A stretch of DNA of 64,000 nt from an uncultured Alistipes sp. Its GTDB lineage: Bacteria > Bacteroidota > Bacteroidia > Bacteroidales > Rikenellaceae. The stretch spans positions 310,001-374,000 of the forward strand of contig CANQDE010000001.1 in assembly GCA_947591475.1 (NCBI GenBank), in the 5' to 3' direction. This document shows positions 17,115-26,350 of the stretch, piece by piece; position 1 is the first letter of the stretch; each line of letters opens with the position of its first letter. Position numbers and translations under genes: made by a program. A model generated the notes under the pieces. It did no database searches and was not told the DNA's origin. It was given only the letters and a program-made list of their open reading frames with translations.

Positions 17115-17801
17115 TCAGATAGTCAGTTTCTGCTCCTCGCTCAGTTGCGTACCGATTGCGAACACTTCAGCCATGAACAGGAACAAAACGCCGATCGTCA
17201 GATTCCAATAATCGAGCGGGAATCGATTCAACACCTCGTAGGGGGTATCCTCCAACAATTCGATCGCCTTGCATTGATTGATGTAAAGCATCAGCGCATT
17301 GGACACTTCCATAACGATCAGCAAGATGCCGATAATACGGGTGCGGACGATGTTTTTGTGATGCAAAGGCTGCTCGTCGCGGATGGATTTTCGCAGCGAG
17401 TTTATCATCAGCGCAATAAGCACGATCACCACAAGAAACGAGAACCCCGACACGATCAACAGCAGATAGGCATAGCCGCTGTCGGCCTGCACCCGAAACG
17501 CATTGTCCATGGTGAATGCACCGGGGTCGGACACGTGCAGATGGAGACGGGCGAAATAGGCATCGACATTTTCAGGAAGGCCATCGACCTCGATGTAGCC
17601 TTCCGGATTCCGCAGTTCGGTCGTTACAGCATAAAAGTGTGTATCGCCCCGATCGAATTCCCGTTCTGCTTGGGCCATTCCTGCATGGACACCGCTCATG
17701 AAGGAGGGGATCGTATTCAGCATGAAGCCGGAAGCCAGAACGATGAAATAGAGGATATAGATAATAATCAGATGTTTATACAATCTTTTCTTGTTCTGCA
17801 T
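17115..17801 (-). CDS. DUF2975 membrane protein
   Basis: The 228-residue protein has four predicted TM segments (about 8-28, 107-131, 154-174 and 195-215) and a ~75-residue extracytoplasmic loop after TM1, the DUF2975 layout. The TM2-TM3 loop is basic. It is paired with the XRE gene, a common arrangement in which the membrane protein may modulate the regulator. A TACTTTTG box 26 nt upstream should drive the operon. Confidence 0.88.
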   Translation of the reverse strand: MQNKKRLYKHLIIIYILYFIVLASGFMLNTIPSFMSGVHAGMAQAEREFDRGDTHFYAVTTELRNPEGYIEVDGLPENVDAYFARLHLHVSDPGAFTMDNAFRVQADSGYAYLLLIVSGFSFLVVIVLIALMINSLRKSIRDEQPLHHKNIVRTRIIGILLIVMEVSNALMLYINQCKAIELLEDTPYEVLNRFPLDYWNLTIGVLFLFMAEVFAIGTQLSEEQKLTI

Positions 17802-17827
17802 GACGATTGGTTTTTGATTCTACGAGA

Positions 17828-17835
17828 CAAAAGTA
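17828..17835 (-). promoter_or_regulatory. -7 box of DUF2975-XRE(-M16) operon
   Basis: TACTTTTG on the minus strand, a TAnnTTTG match, lies 26 nt before the ATG at 17801. Confidence 0.55.
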
Positions 17836-17967
17836 CGATTAAAAACGATGGAAAACAAATAATTTTTATCGAATTTCGATGAAAATGCAAAATAAGAGGA
17901 TTTTTAATAAAAGGGATTGCCTTTCCGACCGCAAAATATTGAAGTTTTTTAGCTGCAATTTTGCGGA

Positions 17968-18076
17968 TTATTTATAACTTTTGGCTGCATCGAAGATACT
18001 CCGTCTCGGCAAAAAGTAAATCGGAGGCGACCGCGACCGTCGTAAGTGAAGCGACCGTTTATCGCGTTAATAAAAA
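17968..18076 (+). repeat. Intergenic repeat family 2, copy 2
   Basis: TTTGGC, TCGAAGATA, TCCG and CTCG blocks and the CGTTTATCGCG/TTAATAAAAA end align with the copy before ffh. The rest of the 330-bp gap before cobJ (17802-18131) is A+T-rich with no gene. No B12 aptamer motifs (GCCACTG, AGCCAGGAGACC-like) occur in it. Confidence 0.45.
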
Positions 18077-18099
18077 TCCGGCATTTCGCCGGATTTTTT
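18075..18099 (+). terminator. Terminator-like hairpin in the cobJ leader
   Basis: AATCCGGC/GCCGGATT arms with a 5-nt loop are followed by T6, 32 nt before the cobJ-cbiC ATG. It may block readthrough, or act as an attenuator if transcription starts upstream of it. A TACTTTTA box just after it could be the actual promoter. Confidence 0.55.
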
Positions 18100-18131
18100 G
18101 TACTTTTACACCGAATAACAAGGAGCGAATC

Positions 18132-19538
18132 ATGAACCAACCGAAAATCATCGTGGCCGGTATCGGCCCGGGAACGCCCGATGCAATTACGCCCGCCGTC
18201 GCCGAGGCCATTCGGACGGCCGATGTCGTCGTGGGTTATAAATACTATTTCCGTTTCATCGAATCGTTGCTCGGCCCGACGACGCAATGCGTCGATACGG
18301 GAATGAAACAGGAGCGCGCGCGCGTCGAGGAGGCTTTCCGTCTGGCCGAACAGGGCCGATGCGTTTGCATCATTTCGTCGGGCGATGCCGGCATCTACGG
18401 CATGGCGCCGCTCGTGTGGGAGATGGCCCGCGAACGGAATTCGTCCGTCGAAATCGAGGTGCTGCCGGGCATCAGCGCTTTTCAGCAGGCCGCGGCTTTG
18501 CTCGGTGCTCCGATCGGCCACGACTTGTGCCTCATTTCGTTGTCCGATCTGATGACGCCTTGGCCTGTGATCGAGCGTCGCATTCGGGCGGCGGTCGACG
18601 GCGATTTCGTAACGGCGGTCTACAACCCTCGCAGCAACGACCGTTATTGGCAGTTGTACCGGTTGCAGGAGCTTTTCTTGCAGGGACGCGACGCCGCCAC
18701 GCCTGTAGGATGCGTGCGGCAGGCCGGGCGTGCGGAGCAAGAGGTGCGGATAACGACTTTGGGCGAGTTCGACCCCGAGCAGGTCGACATGTTCACCATA
18801 GTCATCATCGGCAACTCGCAAACCTATCTTTCCGACCGCCGGATGATTACACCGCGGGGATATTATCGGGAGCGGCCCGATGCCGATGCGAGCGTCGGTC
18901 AGCGCATCATGATGGAGAGTTTTCGCACGATCGAACAGGAACTACACGACCGCAATATCCCGCTCGACCGCAAGTGGGCGTTGTTGCATGCCATCCATAC
19001 GACGGCCGATTTCGAGATGGAGCGACTGCTGTGGATGAACGACGGGGCTGTGGAGCGGCTTTATCGACGTTTGTCGGGCGGCGAGATTCGTACAATCGTA
19101 ACCGACGTTACGATGGCGGCGTCGGGAATTCGACGTGGCGCGTTAGAACGGTTGGGCGTCGAGGTGAAATGTTATCTGCACGATTCGCGGGCCGTCGCTT
19201 TGGCCGAGCAGGAGGGCATCACCCGCACGCAAGCCGGTATCCGTTTGGCGGTCGAGGAGCATCCCGAAGCGCTCTATGTTTTCGGGAATGCGCCTACGGC
19301 ATTGATGGAACTTTGCCGGAATGTTCATTGCGGCAAGGCCCGTCCGGCCGGCATCGTTGGGGCGCCGGTCGGTTTCGTCCATGTCGAGGAGTCCAAGCAG
19401 ATGGCCAAGCCCTTCCGGACGGTCGATCGGATTCTCATCGAGGGGCGCAAGGGCGGGAGCAATCTGGCTGCAACCTTGGTCAACGCCATTCTGACTTTCA
19501 ATGATGCCGAGGCGCTGCGCCCGGGCCGCGACGTATGA
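18132..19538 (+). CDS. Precorrin-3B C17-methyltransferase / precorrin-8X methylmutase fusion
   Basis: The 468-residue protein has a CobJ/CbiH SAM-dependent methyltransferase in residues 1-245 (VAGIGPGTPD near the start, SSGDAGIYG at 82-90). A CobH/CbiC methylmutase occupies about 270-468, with HAIHTTADF (H289 at the catalytic position), VFGNAPTAL and GAPVGFVHVEESK. It contracts the corrin ring and later moves the C11 methyl to C12. The ATG at 18132 gives the CobJ N-terminus; the longer frame upstream is not coding. Its last codons overlap cobL by 4 nt. Confidence 0.93.
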   Translation: MNQPKIIVAGIGPGTPDAITPAVAEAIRTADVVVGYKYYFRFIESLLGPTTQCVDTGMKQERARVEEAFRLAEQGRCVCIISSGDAGIYGMAPLVWEMARERNSSVEIEVLPGISAFQQAAALLGAPIGHDLCLISLSDLMTPWPVIERRIRAAVDGDFVTAVYNPRSNDRYWQLYRLQELFLQGRDAATPVGCVRQAGRAEQEVRITTLGEFDPEQVDMFTIVIIGNSQTYLSDRRMITPRGYYRERPDADASVGQRIMMESFRTIEQELHDRNIPLDRKWALLHAIHTTADFEMERLLWMNDGAVERLYRRLSGGEIRTIVTDVTMAASGIRRGALERLGVEVKCYLHDSRAVALAEQEGITRTQAGIRLAVEEHPEALYVFGNAPTALMELCRNVHCGKARPAGIVGAPVGFVHVEESKQMAKPFRTVDRILIEGRKGGSNLAATLVNAILTFNDAEALRPGRDV

Positions 19539-20725
19539 AACAGCGATTCGTTCTGATCGGTCTCAACGACGAGGCCGCGCCGCATTTTTCGGAGGAGGTT
19601 TCGGCCGCTATCGCCGCTGCAAAGGTCTTTTCCGGCGGTCGGCGTCATCATGAACTTGTGCGGCACCTGTTGCCTGCGGATGCCGTATGGATCGACATCA
19701 CCGTGCCGCTCGATGCGGTTTTCGCGCAATACGAACCGTATGACGAAGTAACGGTTTTCGCTTCGGGCGACCCGCTTTTCTTCGGATTCGGCGCCACGAT
19801 TCGGCGGCGGCTTCCCGATGCCGAATTACGGATTTTTCCGGCGATGAATTCGCTTCAGATGTTGGCGCACCGCCTAACGATGCCTTATGACGATATGACG
19901 ACCGTTTCGTTGACCGGTCGGCCGTGGCAGGGGTTGGATTGCGCGTTGATCGAGGGGCGTGCGAAAATCGGCGTGCTGACTGACCGTGAACATACGCCGG
20001 CCGCCATTGCCGAACACCTGTTGATCTACGGCTATACGGGTTATCGGATGGCGGTCGGGGAGCATTTGGGCAACCGCGATGCGGAACAGGTCGCCGAGTT
20101 CGCGCTCGACGAGGCCGCCCGGCGGACGTTCGAAATGCCGAATTGTGTAATACTCTATGGGGAACCGCACCGTGCGCCGCTCGGCATCCCCGACAGCGCG
20201 TTCGACCACCTCGACGGACGAGCCGGCATGATGACCAAAATGCCGATCCGCTTGTTGACCGTCAGCCTGTTGCAGTTGCAGTCGGCCCGCTGCTTTTGGG
20301 ACATCGGCAGCTGTACGGGATCGGTGTCGATCGAGGCGCGGTTGCGGTTTCCGCACGTTGAGGTGCACGCTTTCGAGATACGGCACGAGGGCGAACGGCT
20401 GTTGCAGGTTAATGCCCGTCGATTTGGAGCTCCCGGCATCGTATTTCATGGCGGTGATTTCCTTGCCTCGGACTGCATGGCGTTGCCAGCTCCCGATGCC
20501 GTTTTCATCGGCGGTCATGGCGGACGGCTCGCCGAAGTCGTCGATCGGGTCGTTCCGCTCTTGCCGGACGGAGGACGTCTGGTCTTCAATTCGGTCTCGC
20601 CGGAGAGTTTGCAGGCGTTCGTGCAGGCCGTCGAAGCGCACGGATGCCTCGTCGGGGCCGAAACCCGCATCGCCGTCGACAACTATCATCCCATTACTGT
20701 GATTCAAGCGATTAAACATTCATGA
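19535..20725 (+). CDS. cobL: Precorrin-6Y C5,15-methyltransferase (CbiE-CbiT fusion)
   Basis: The 396-residue protein joins CbiE (about 1-200, with FASGDPLFFGFG and GRPWQGLD) to CbiT (about 210-396), whose SAM loop reads DIGSCTGSVSIEA. It methylates C5 and C15 and decarboxylates the acetate side chain. The ATGA overlaps on both sides imply translational coupling with cobJ-cbiC and cbiG-cobM. Confidence 0.93.
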   Translation: MKQRFVLIGLNDEAAPHFSEEVSAAIAAAKVFSGGRRHHELVRHLLPADAVWIDITVPLDAVFAQYEPYDEVTVFASGDPLFFGFGATIRRRLPDAELRIFPAMNSLQMLAHRLTMPYDDMTTVSLTGRPWQGLDCALIEGRAKIGVLTDREHTPAAIAEHLLIYGYTGYRMAVGEHLGNRDAEQVAEFALDEAARRTFEMPNCVILYGEPHRAPLGIPDSAFDHLDGRAGMMTKMPIRLLTVSLLQLQSARCFWDIGSCTGSVSIEARLRFPHVEVHAFEIRHEGERLLQVNARRFGAPGIVFHGGDFLASDCMALPAPDAVFIGGHGGRLAEVVDRVVPLLPDGGRLVFNSVSPESLQAFVQAVEAHGCLVGAETRIAVDNYHPITVIQAIKHS

Positions 20726-22533
20726 AATCGACCATTGCTATCTTGCTCGTCTCCTCTGGCGGCGAGACGGTCGCCCGTCGGGCGGCCGAAATCCTCGGAG
20801 CCGACCGCTTCGCGCTCGTGGCAGTCGACGGATTCCGTCATGCCGATGCCTTGCAGCCGCTTTTGGAGGAGGAGTTCGCGGCTTATCGCGCTTGGGTATT
20901 CGTCGGTGCTGTCGGCATCGCGGTTCGCGCTATCGCTCCGCACTTGCGCGACAAACACAGCGATCCGGCTGTCGTCGCGGTCGATTCGACCGGACGATGG
21001 ATCATTCCGCTGCTTTCGGGCCACGTCGGCGGAGCCAATGCCTTGGCCGAGCGGTTGGCCGAAGCGATCGGCGGTTCGGCGGTCGTTACCACCCAAAGCG
21101 ACAATACGGGCCTTTGGCCGTTGGACACGCTCGCTGAGCGGTTCGGATGGGGGTGCGAGGTCTCCGGCGGGTCGATGAATGAGGCGATTGCCGCCTATGT
21201 CGCAGGACAGTCGACGGCCTTGTTGCTTGATGTTCGCGACGAGGGGGCCCATTATCTCGAACGGACGGCTGCGGCGCATGTCAAGGTCTGTTATCGTGCG
21301 GCGGATGTTCCGGCCGATGCTGCGTTGGTGATTGCTTTGACGCCGCGTATCGTGCATTTCGATTTGCTCTGCATCCATTATATCCCGCGTGTGTTAAGCA
21401 TAGGTGTCGGATGTCGCAAGGATTGCGACCCGTCGGGGATTCCCGAACGGATTGCCGAGCGGCTCGCGGCTGACGGATGGGCCGCTTCGGCCGTCGCGTC
21501 GGTCGCTACGATCGAATTGAAACGCGACGAACCATTGGTCGAGGCTTTGTGCGAGCATTTCGGTTGCCGGAAGCGGATTTTCTCGACCGACGAGCTTGCG
21601 AACGTCGACGTGCCGAATCCGTCGGAGCGGGTGCGCGAGGCGACCGGTGTGGCGAGCGTCAGCGAAGCGGCTGCCATCGTCGCCGCACACGACGGTCGGC
21701 TCGTTCTGGAAAAACAGAAGGATCGCGTAATGGAGGGTAACGATTTTACCTTTGCCGTGGCCTACGAAAACCGTTCCGAACGGCGCGGCCATATCGAAAT
21801 CGTCGGGGCGGGTCCGGGCGATCCCGACCTGATTTCCGTACGCGGACGCCGTTTCTTGGAGGAGGCCGATTTGATTCTCTATGCCGGCAGTCTCGTGCCG
21901 CGTGAGGTAACCGATTGCGCACGGGCCGACGCCGAGGTGCGTTCGTCGGCACCGCTGACCCTCGAGGAGCAGTTCGAACTGATGAAACGCTATTACGATC
22001 GGGGATGCTTGGTCGTGCGGCTGCATACGGGCGACCCGTGCATCTACGGCGCGATTCAAGAACAGATGAACTTTTTCGACCGTTACGGAATGCGTTACCA
22101 CATTACGCCGGGCATTTCGTCGTTTCAGGCGGCTGCGGCCGAACTCAAATCGCAGTTCACCATCCCCGAACGGGTGCAGACCATCATTCTGACCCGCGGC
22201 GAGGGCCGTACGCCGATGCCCGAACGCGAACGGCTCCGCGAACTGGCCCGCTCGCGGTCGACCATGTGCATCTTCCTCTCTGCGGGTATCGCGGCGAAGG
22301 TGCAGGCGGAGTTGTCGGAGCATTATCCGCCCGAAACGCCGGTTGCGGTCTGCCACCATCTGACGTGGCCCGACCAGCGCATCTGGCGCGGCGAACTGCG
22401 CGATCTGGCGCGCATCGTGGAAGAGCACCATTTGACGCTGACGACCATGATCGTCGTCGGCGAGGCCATCGACAACCGCAAGGGGCTGTCGCGTCTTTAC
22501 GCGCAGGAGTTCAAACATCTGTTCCGCCCATGA
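20722..22533 (+). CDS. CbiG / precorrin-4 C11-methyltransferase (CbiF/CobM) fusion
   Basis: The 603-residue protein has CbiG in about 1-345 (FVGAVGIAVRAIAP, LLSGHVGGAN and the C-terminal SIGVGCRKDC). This domain opens the delta-lactone and releases acetaldehyde in the anaerobic route. CbiF/CobM follows in about 355-603 (IVGAGPGDPDLISVRG, GDPCIYG, TPGISSFQAA). Presence of CbiG points to the early-cobalt (anaerobic) pathway. It overlaps its neighbours by ATGA on both sides. Confidence 0.92.
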   Translation: MKSTIAILLVSSGGETVARRAAEILGADRFALVAVDGFRHADALQPLLEEEFAAYRAWVFVGAVGIAVRAIAPHLRDKHSDPAVVAVDSTGRWIIPLLSGHVGGANALAERLAEAIGGSAVVTTQSDNTGLWPLDTLAERFGWGCEVSGGSMNEAIAAYVAGQSTALLLDVRDEGAHYLERTAAAHVKVCYRAADVPADAALVIALTPRIVHFDLLCIHYIPRVLSIGVGCRKDCDPSGIPERIAERLAADGWAASAVASVATIELKRDEPLVEALCEHFGCRKRIFSTDELANVDVPNPSERVREATGVASVSEAAAIVAAHDGRLVLEKQKDRVMEGNDFTFAVAYENRSERRGHIEIVGAGPGDPDLISVRGRRFLEEADLILYAGSLVPREVTDCARADAEVRSSAPLTLEEQFELMKRYYDRGCLVVRLHTGDPCIYGAIQEQMNFFDRYGMRYHITPGISSFQAAAAELKSQFTIPERVQTIILTRGEGRTPMPERERLRELARSRSTMCIFLSAGIAAKVQAELSEHYPPETPVAVCHHLTWPDQRIWRGELRDLARIVEEHHLTLTTMIVVGEAIDNRKGLSRLYAQEFKHLFRP

Positions 22534-24377
22534 TTATCATTTTCGGCGGTACGACCGAGGGACGTTCGGCGGTCAAGGTGGTCGAGCAGGGCGGAAACCC
22601 TTTCTTTTATTCGACGTTGGGCGACACGCAGTCCGTCGAATTGGTGCACGGCCAGCGGCTCACCGGTGCGATGGATGCCGATACCGCCGTTGCGTTTTGC
22701 CGCCGCGAGGGCATCCGGCTGTTGATCGACGCCGGACATCCGTTCGCCGAACAGTTGCACCGCACGGTCGAGCGGGTCGCTGCGGTCTGTCGGCTGCCCG
22801 TCATCCGCTACGAGCGGCGACCGGTTCCGCCCGACGGATATGCTGTTCGGTGTGCGGATTACGCCGATGCCATCCGACGGATGGAGACCGACGGCGTGGA
22901 GCATCTGCTGGCTTTGACCGGCGTTCGGACAATCCGGAAGCTGCGGTCGTTCTGGGAGCGGCACGATTGTCGGTTCCGGATTCTCGATCGCGAAGAGTCG
23001 ATCGCCGAGGCGGTGGCGGCCGGTTTCCCCCGTGAAAAACTACTGTTTTATACGCCCGACGAACCGGAAACCGCCGTATTGCAGTGGGTGCGGCCTTCGG
23101 CCGTGCTGACCAAGGAGAGCGGCGAATCGGGCGGACTGCCGGCCAAAATCGAGGCGGCCCGGCGGTTCGGCATTCCGGTTTATGTGGTCGAACGGCCTGC
23201 GTTTCCGGATTCGTTCGAACGCGTTTACACCGAGGCGGGTTTGTTGCGCCGAATCGACGAACTGTTACCCGGCTTTTTCGCTTTGCGGAGCGGCTATACG
23301 ACCGGTGCGTGCGCTTGTGCAGCGGCTTGTGCAGCGCTTCGTCTCTTGTTGACGGGCGAATCGGAAGCGCGTTCGGTCATTGTCTTGCCGGGCGGCGAAC
23401 GGGTCGCATTGCCTGTTTCCGATGCTTCGTCGGAGGGGGCGTGGGCCTCTGCTACAGTCATCAAGGATGCCGGCGACGACCCCGATGTTACGAACGGATG
23501 CGCCGTAACAGCACGGGTCGAACTGAACGATCGGCAGACGATTCGATTCCTTCGGGGCGAAGGAGTCGGAACGGTTACGCTTCCCGGGCTGGGGCTCGCC
23601 GTCGGAGAACCGGCTGTCAATCCGGCTCCGCGACGGATGATTGTCGAGAATTTCGCAGCGATGGGCATCGCGGGGGTCGATGTTGAAATCTCCGTAGCGA
23701 ACGGAACGGCTTTGGCCGAAAGGACCTTCAATCCGCGGGTCGGGGTCGTAGGGGGGCTCTCGATTATCGGCACGTCGGGTATTGTCCGTCCCTTTTCGAA
23801 CGAGGCGTTCATCCGTTCGATTGAACAGTCGGTCGAAGTCGCACGGGCGGTCGGCTGCCGCGAATTGGTCATCAATTCCGGCGCCCGCAGCGAACGCATC
23901 TTGCGCAGCGTGCGGCCCGATTTGGCTCCTCAAGCCTTCGTGCAGTACGGCAATTTCATCGGAGCGACGTTGCAGGCGGCAGCCCGATGCGGATTCCGAC
24001 AGGTAACGATGGGCATCATGCTGGGCAAGGCGGTGAAATTGGCCGAAGGTCATCTCGACACCCACAGCCACAAGGTAACTTTGAATCGTCCGTTTCTGCA
24101 ACGGACAGCCGCAGCGGCGGGATGCTCAGCAACCGCTGCAACGATTATCGAACGAATCGTTCTTGCTCGGGAATTGTGGACGGCGCTCGATGCGGATGAC
24201 CGCGATCGGTTGTTGCAGCGCATCGCCGATGATTGCCGGAAGGTCTGCGCACCGTTGCTGCCGGAGGGAGCGGTCGAAGTGCTGCTGATTGCGGAAACGG
24301 GCGAAATCGCCTACCGGTCGAGTGCATCGAGCAGCTCCGCAATCGACCGACATTCGACGACCGAACCGTCGCGCTGA
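22530..24377 (+). CDS. Precorrin-6A reductase (CbiJ/CobK) / CbiD C1-methyltransferase fusion
   Basis: The 615-residue protein begins MIIIFGGTTEGR, the CobK/CbiJ start, with the reductase to about residue 245. CbiD follows with RSGYTTGACACAAACAAL, GITV-type blocks (VEISVANG, VVGGLSIIGTSGIV) and GHLDTHSHK. The ATG at 22530 overlaps the previous stop; the long upstream frame is a shadow. The last ~22 residues are Ser-rich and run 67 nt into the convergent ABC ATPase gene, a lengthened tail compared with what CbiD needs. Confidence 0.92.
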   Translation: MIIIFGGTTEGRSAVKVVEQGGNPFFYSTLGDTQSVELVHGQRLTGAMDADTAVAFCRREGIRLLIDAGHPFAEQLHRTVERVAAVCRLPVIRYERRPVPPDGYAVRCADYADAIRRMETDGVEHLLALTGVRTIRKLRSFWERHDCRFRILDREESIAEAVAAGFPREKLLFYTPDEPETAVLQWVRPSAVLTKESGESGGLPAKIEAARRFGIPVYVVERPAFPDSFERVYTEAGLLRRIDELLPGFFALRSGYTTGACACAAACAALRLLLTGESEARSVIVLPGGERVALPVSDASSEGAWASATVIKDAGDDPDVTNGCAVTARVELNDRQTIRFLRGEGVGTVTLPGLGLAVGEPAVNPAPRRMIVENFAAMGIAGVDVEISVANGTALAERTFNPRVGVVGGLSIIGTSGIVRPFSNEAFIRSIEQSVEVARAVGCRELVINSGARSERILRSVRPDLAPQAFVQYGNFIGATLQAAARCGFRQVTMGIMLGKAVKLAEGHLDTHSHKVTLNRPFLQRTAAAAGCSATAATIIERIVLARELWTALDADDRDRLLQRIADDCRKVCAPLLPEGAVEVLLIAETGEIAYRSSASSSSAIDRHSTTEPSR

Positions 24378-25309
24378 ATCGTGAAGCGATCGGATGCGAC
24401 CGCGACGGTGGCTTCGGCCGTCTCGTCCGAGACCGACGGTTCGATTCCCACGCGCCGGAGCGCCTTGTCGGCCATATCGCGCAACAGGCCGTCGCCCGTC
24501 AGTCGAACTTCCATTCGATAGCGATTCCGGATGCGGAACAGGCCCGTCGTCGGGTCGAAGGCGATGCCTTTCTGTGGAAAGAAGCTGGCCAACGTGCCGT
24601 CGATGGAGAGGTCTTCGGGCGTTCCCGTAATCAACGGTTCGCCGCGTTTCATCAGCCAAATTCGATCGGCGATTTGCAACGCCAGTTCGAGGTCGTGCGT
24701 CGACAGAAAGATGGTTTTGCCCGTCTCGCGCGTCAGTCGGTGAAGGAGCTGCATGATTTCGACCTTGCTCGGATAATCCAGAAAAGCCGTCGGCTCATCG
24801 AGCAGGATGACGGGCGTTTGTTGGGCCAATGCTTTGGCAATCATCGCTTTTTGACGTTCGCCGTCGGAGAGGGTCCGGATTTTGCGTTCGGCGAGCGATT
24901 CGATACCGACCGCCGCCACAGCCCGATCGACCTCTTTGCGGTCGGAAGCGGTAAGCGCCCCCCAAAAACCTGTGTAAGGAGCTCGGCCCATGGCGACCAA
25001 ATCGGCTACGGTCATGTTGGTCAAATCGCATTTGTCGGTCAGTACGACCCCCAAAAGATGCGAGAGCGCCCGATCGGAATACTCCGTCAATGCCCGTCCG
25101 AGCAGCCGGATCGAACCGCCCAACGGAGGTTGGAATGCCGCTAAGGTACGCAAAAGGGTCGATTTCCCGGCGCCGTTTCGGCCCAAAAGGCAGGTCAGCT
25201 CGCCGTTCGAAATGGAGGCATCGAGCCCTTCGGCAACGACGTGTTCCTCGTTCCGCACGCGGTAGCCGATTCGCAGATCGGAGAGACGGATGGTTTCCTG
25301 CCGGTTCAT
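24311..25309 (-). CDS. ABC transporter ATPase, FecE/BtuD type
   Basis: The 332-residue protein has Walker A GRNGAGKST (about 39-47), signature LSDGERQKAMIAKAL, Walker B VILLDEPTAFLDYP and the H-loop STHDLE. It has a ~75-residue C-terminal extension beyond the usual ~255. It should power the adjacent permease. Its ATG overlaps the permease stop (ATGA). Convergence with the corrin genes suggests corrinoid import, but iron-siderophore import cannot be excluded. Confidence 0.9.
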   Translation of the reverse strand: MNRQETIRLSDLRIGYRVRNEEHVVAEGLDASISNGELTCLLGRNGAGKSTLLRTLAAFQPPLGGSIRLLGRALTEYSDRALSHLLGVVLTDKCDLTNMTVADLVAMGRAPYTGFWGALTASDRKEVDRAVAAVGIESLAERKIRTLSDGERQKAMIAKALAQQTPVILLDEPTAFLDYPSKVEIMQLLHRLTRETGKTIFLSTHDLELALQIADRIWLMKRGEPLITGTPEDLSIDGTLASFFPQKGIAFDPTTGLFRIRNRYRMEVRLTGDGLLRDMADKALRRVGIEPSVSDETAEATVAVASDRFTIQRDGSVVECRSIAELLDALDR

Positions 25310-26343
25310 TCGTTCAGATCGTTTTTGCGTTTGCGAAACAGTACCCACATCACGACGGGCGCGCCGATCAGAGCTGTTACCGAGTTGATGGGCAGCACGC
25401 CTTCGAAACCGGGCATGCGGGCGATCAGATTGCAGAACAGGGCCAGCACGGAGCCCATCAACAGCGAGGCGGGCATCAGAATCCGATGGTCGGAGGTGCT
25501 GAAGATGCCGCGGCACAGGTGCGGAACGGCCAGACCCAAAAACATGACCGGCCCGCAATAGGCGGTTACGATTGCGACTAATACGCCGGCCGAACCGATC
25601 GTCAACAGACGCGCCCGACGGATGTCGAGCCCCAGATTGCGGGCATAATGGTCGCCCAACAGCAACAGGTTGAGCGTCTTGACGAGCAGCATCGAAAGGG
25701 GCAGCAGTACAGCCATGACCGTAACGAAGAGCGTTACCTGATTGCCCGAAACGCGCGCAAAACTGCCGAGCCCCCAAATAACGTAGGCACGGATGTCCTC
25801 CTCGACGCTGAAAAATTTCAGTACGCCGATGACGGCATTGGCCACATAGCCGATCATCACGCCGATAATCAGCAGGGTTACATTGCCTTTGACCTTTTGC
25901 GAGATGTAGGCGATCAAGGCCATGACGGCCAGCGCTCCGATGATAGCGGAGACCGTCAGCGCCAGATTGCCGACATATCCGAGCCGGCTCAACGCATGCC
26001 CTCCGATTCCCGAAACCAGCACCACGAGCGCGACCCCGAGGCTGGCTCCCGAACTGATACCCAGCACGGACGGGCCTGCCAACGGATTGCGGAAGACCGT
26101 TTGCATCTGCAATCCGCTGACTGAGAGACCGGCGCCGGCCACCAAGGCCGTAAGCGCTTGCGGGAGCCTCGATTTCAAGATGATGTTCCGGCGGATTTCG
26201 CTCTCCTCGGCCCCTTCGCCGAAGAGAATCCGCACGACCGACCGGAACGGGATTTCGACCGTTCCGATCAACAGGTTGAGTACCCCCAACAGCACGACTG
26301 CCATGACCAGCAGTCCCATGATTCCGAGCCAGCGACGTTTCAT
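25306..26343 (-). CDS. ABC transporter permease, FecCD/BtuC type
   Basis: The 345-residue protein has about ten TM segments and FecCD signatures: SRLPQALTALVAGAGLSVSG (the conserved N-terminal cytoplasmic loop), NPLAGPSVLGISSGA, and GPVMFLGLAVPHLCR near the coupling helix. The start MKRRWLG at 26343 is chosen because the preceding frame is antisense to the binding-protein gene. It lies 7 nt after the substrate-binding gene. Confidence 0.92.
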   Translation of the reverse strand: MKRRWLGIMGLLVMAVVLLGVLNLLIGTVEIPFRSVVRILFGEGAEESEIRRNIILKSRLPQALTALVAGAGLSVSGLQMQTVFRNPLAGPSVLGISSGASLGVALVVLVSGIGGHALSRLGYVGNLALTVSAIIGALAVMALIAYISQKVKGNVTLLIIGVMIGYVANAVIGVLKFFSVEEDIRAYVIWGLGSFARVSGNQVTLFVTVMAVLLPLSMLLVKTLNLLLLGDHYARNLGLDIRRARLLTIGSAGVLVAIVTAYCGPVMFLGLAVPHLCRGIFSTSDHRILMPASLLMGSVLALFCNLIARMPGFEGVLPINSVTALIGAPVVMWVLFRKRKNDLNE

Positions 26344-26350
26344 CGGTCGA

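Noticed and set aside
17802..18131. Possible cobalamin riboswitch before cobJ-cbiC
   Set aside because: No GCCACTG or AGCCAGGAGACC-like blocks are present; the region holds a repeat and a simple hairpin.
21915..22529. N-terminal extension of CbiJ-CbiD inside cbiG-cobM
   Set aside because: It reads CobM codons in another frame and is Arg-rich; the enzyme starts at MIIIFGG (22530) with an ATGA overlap.
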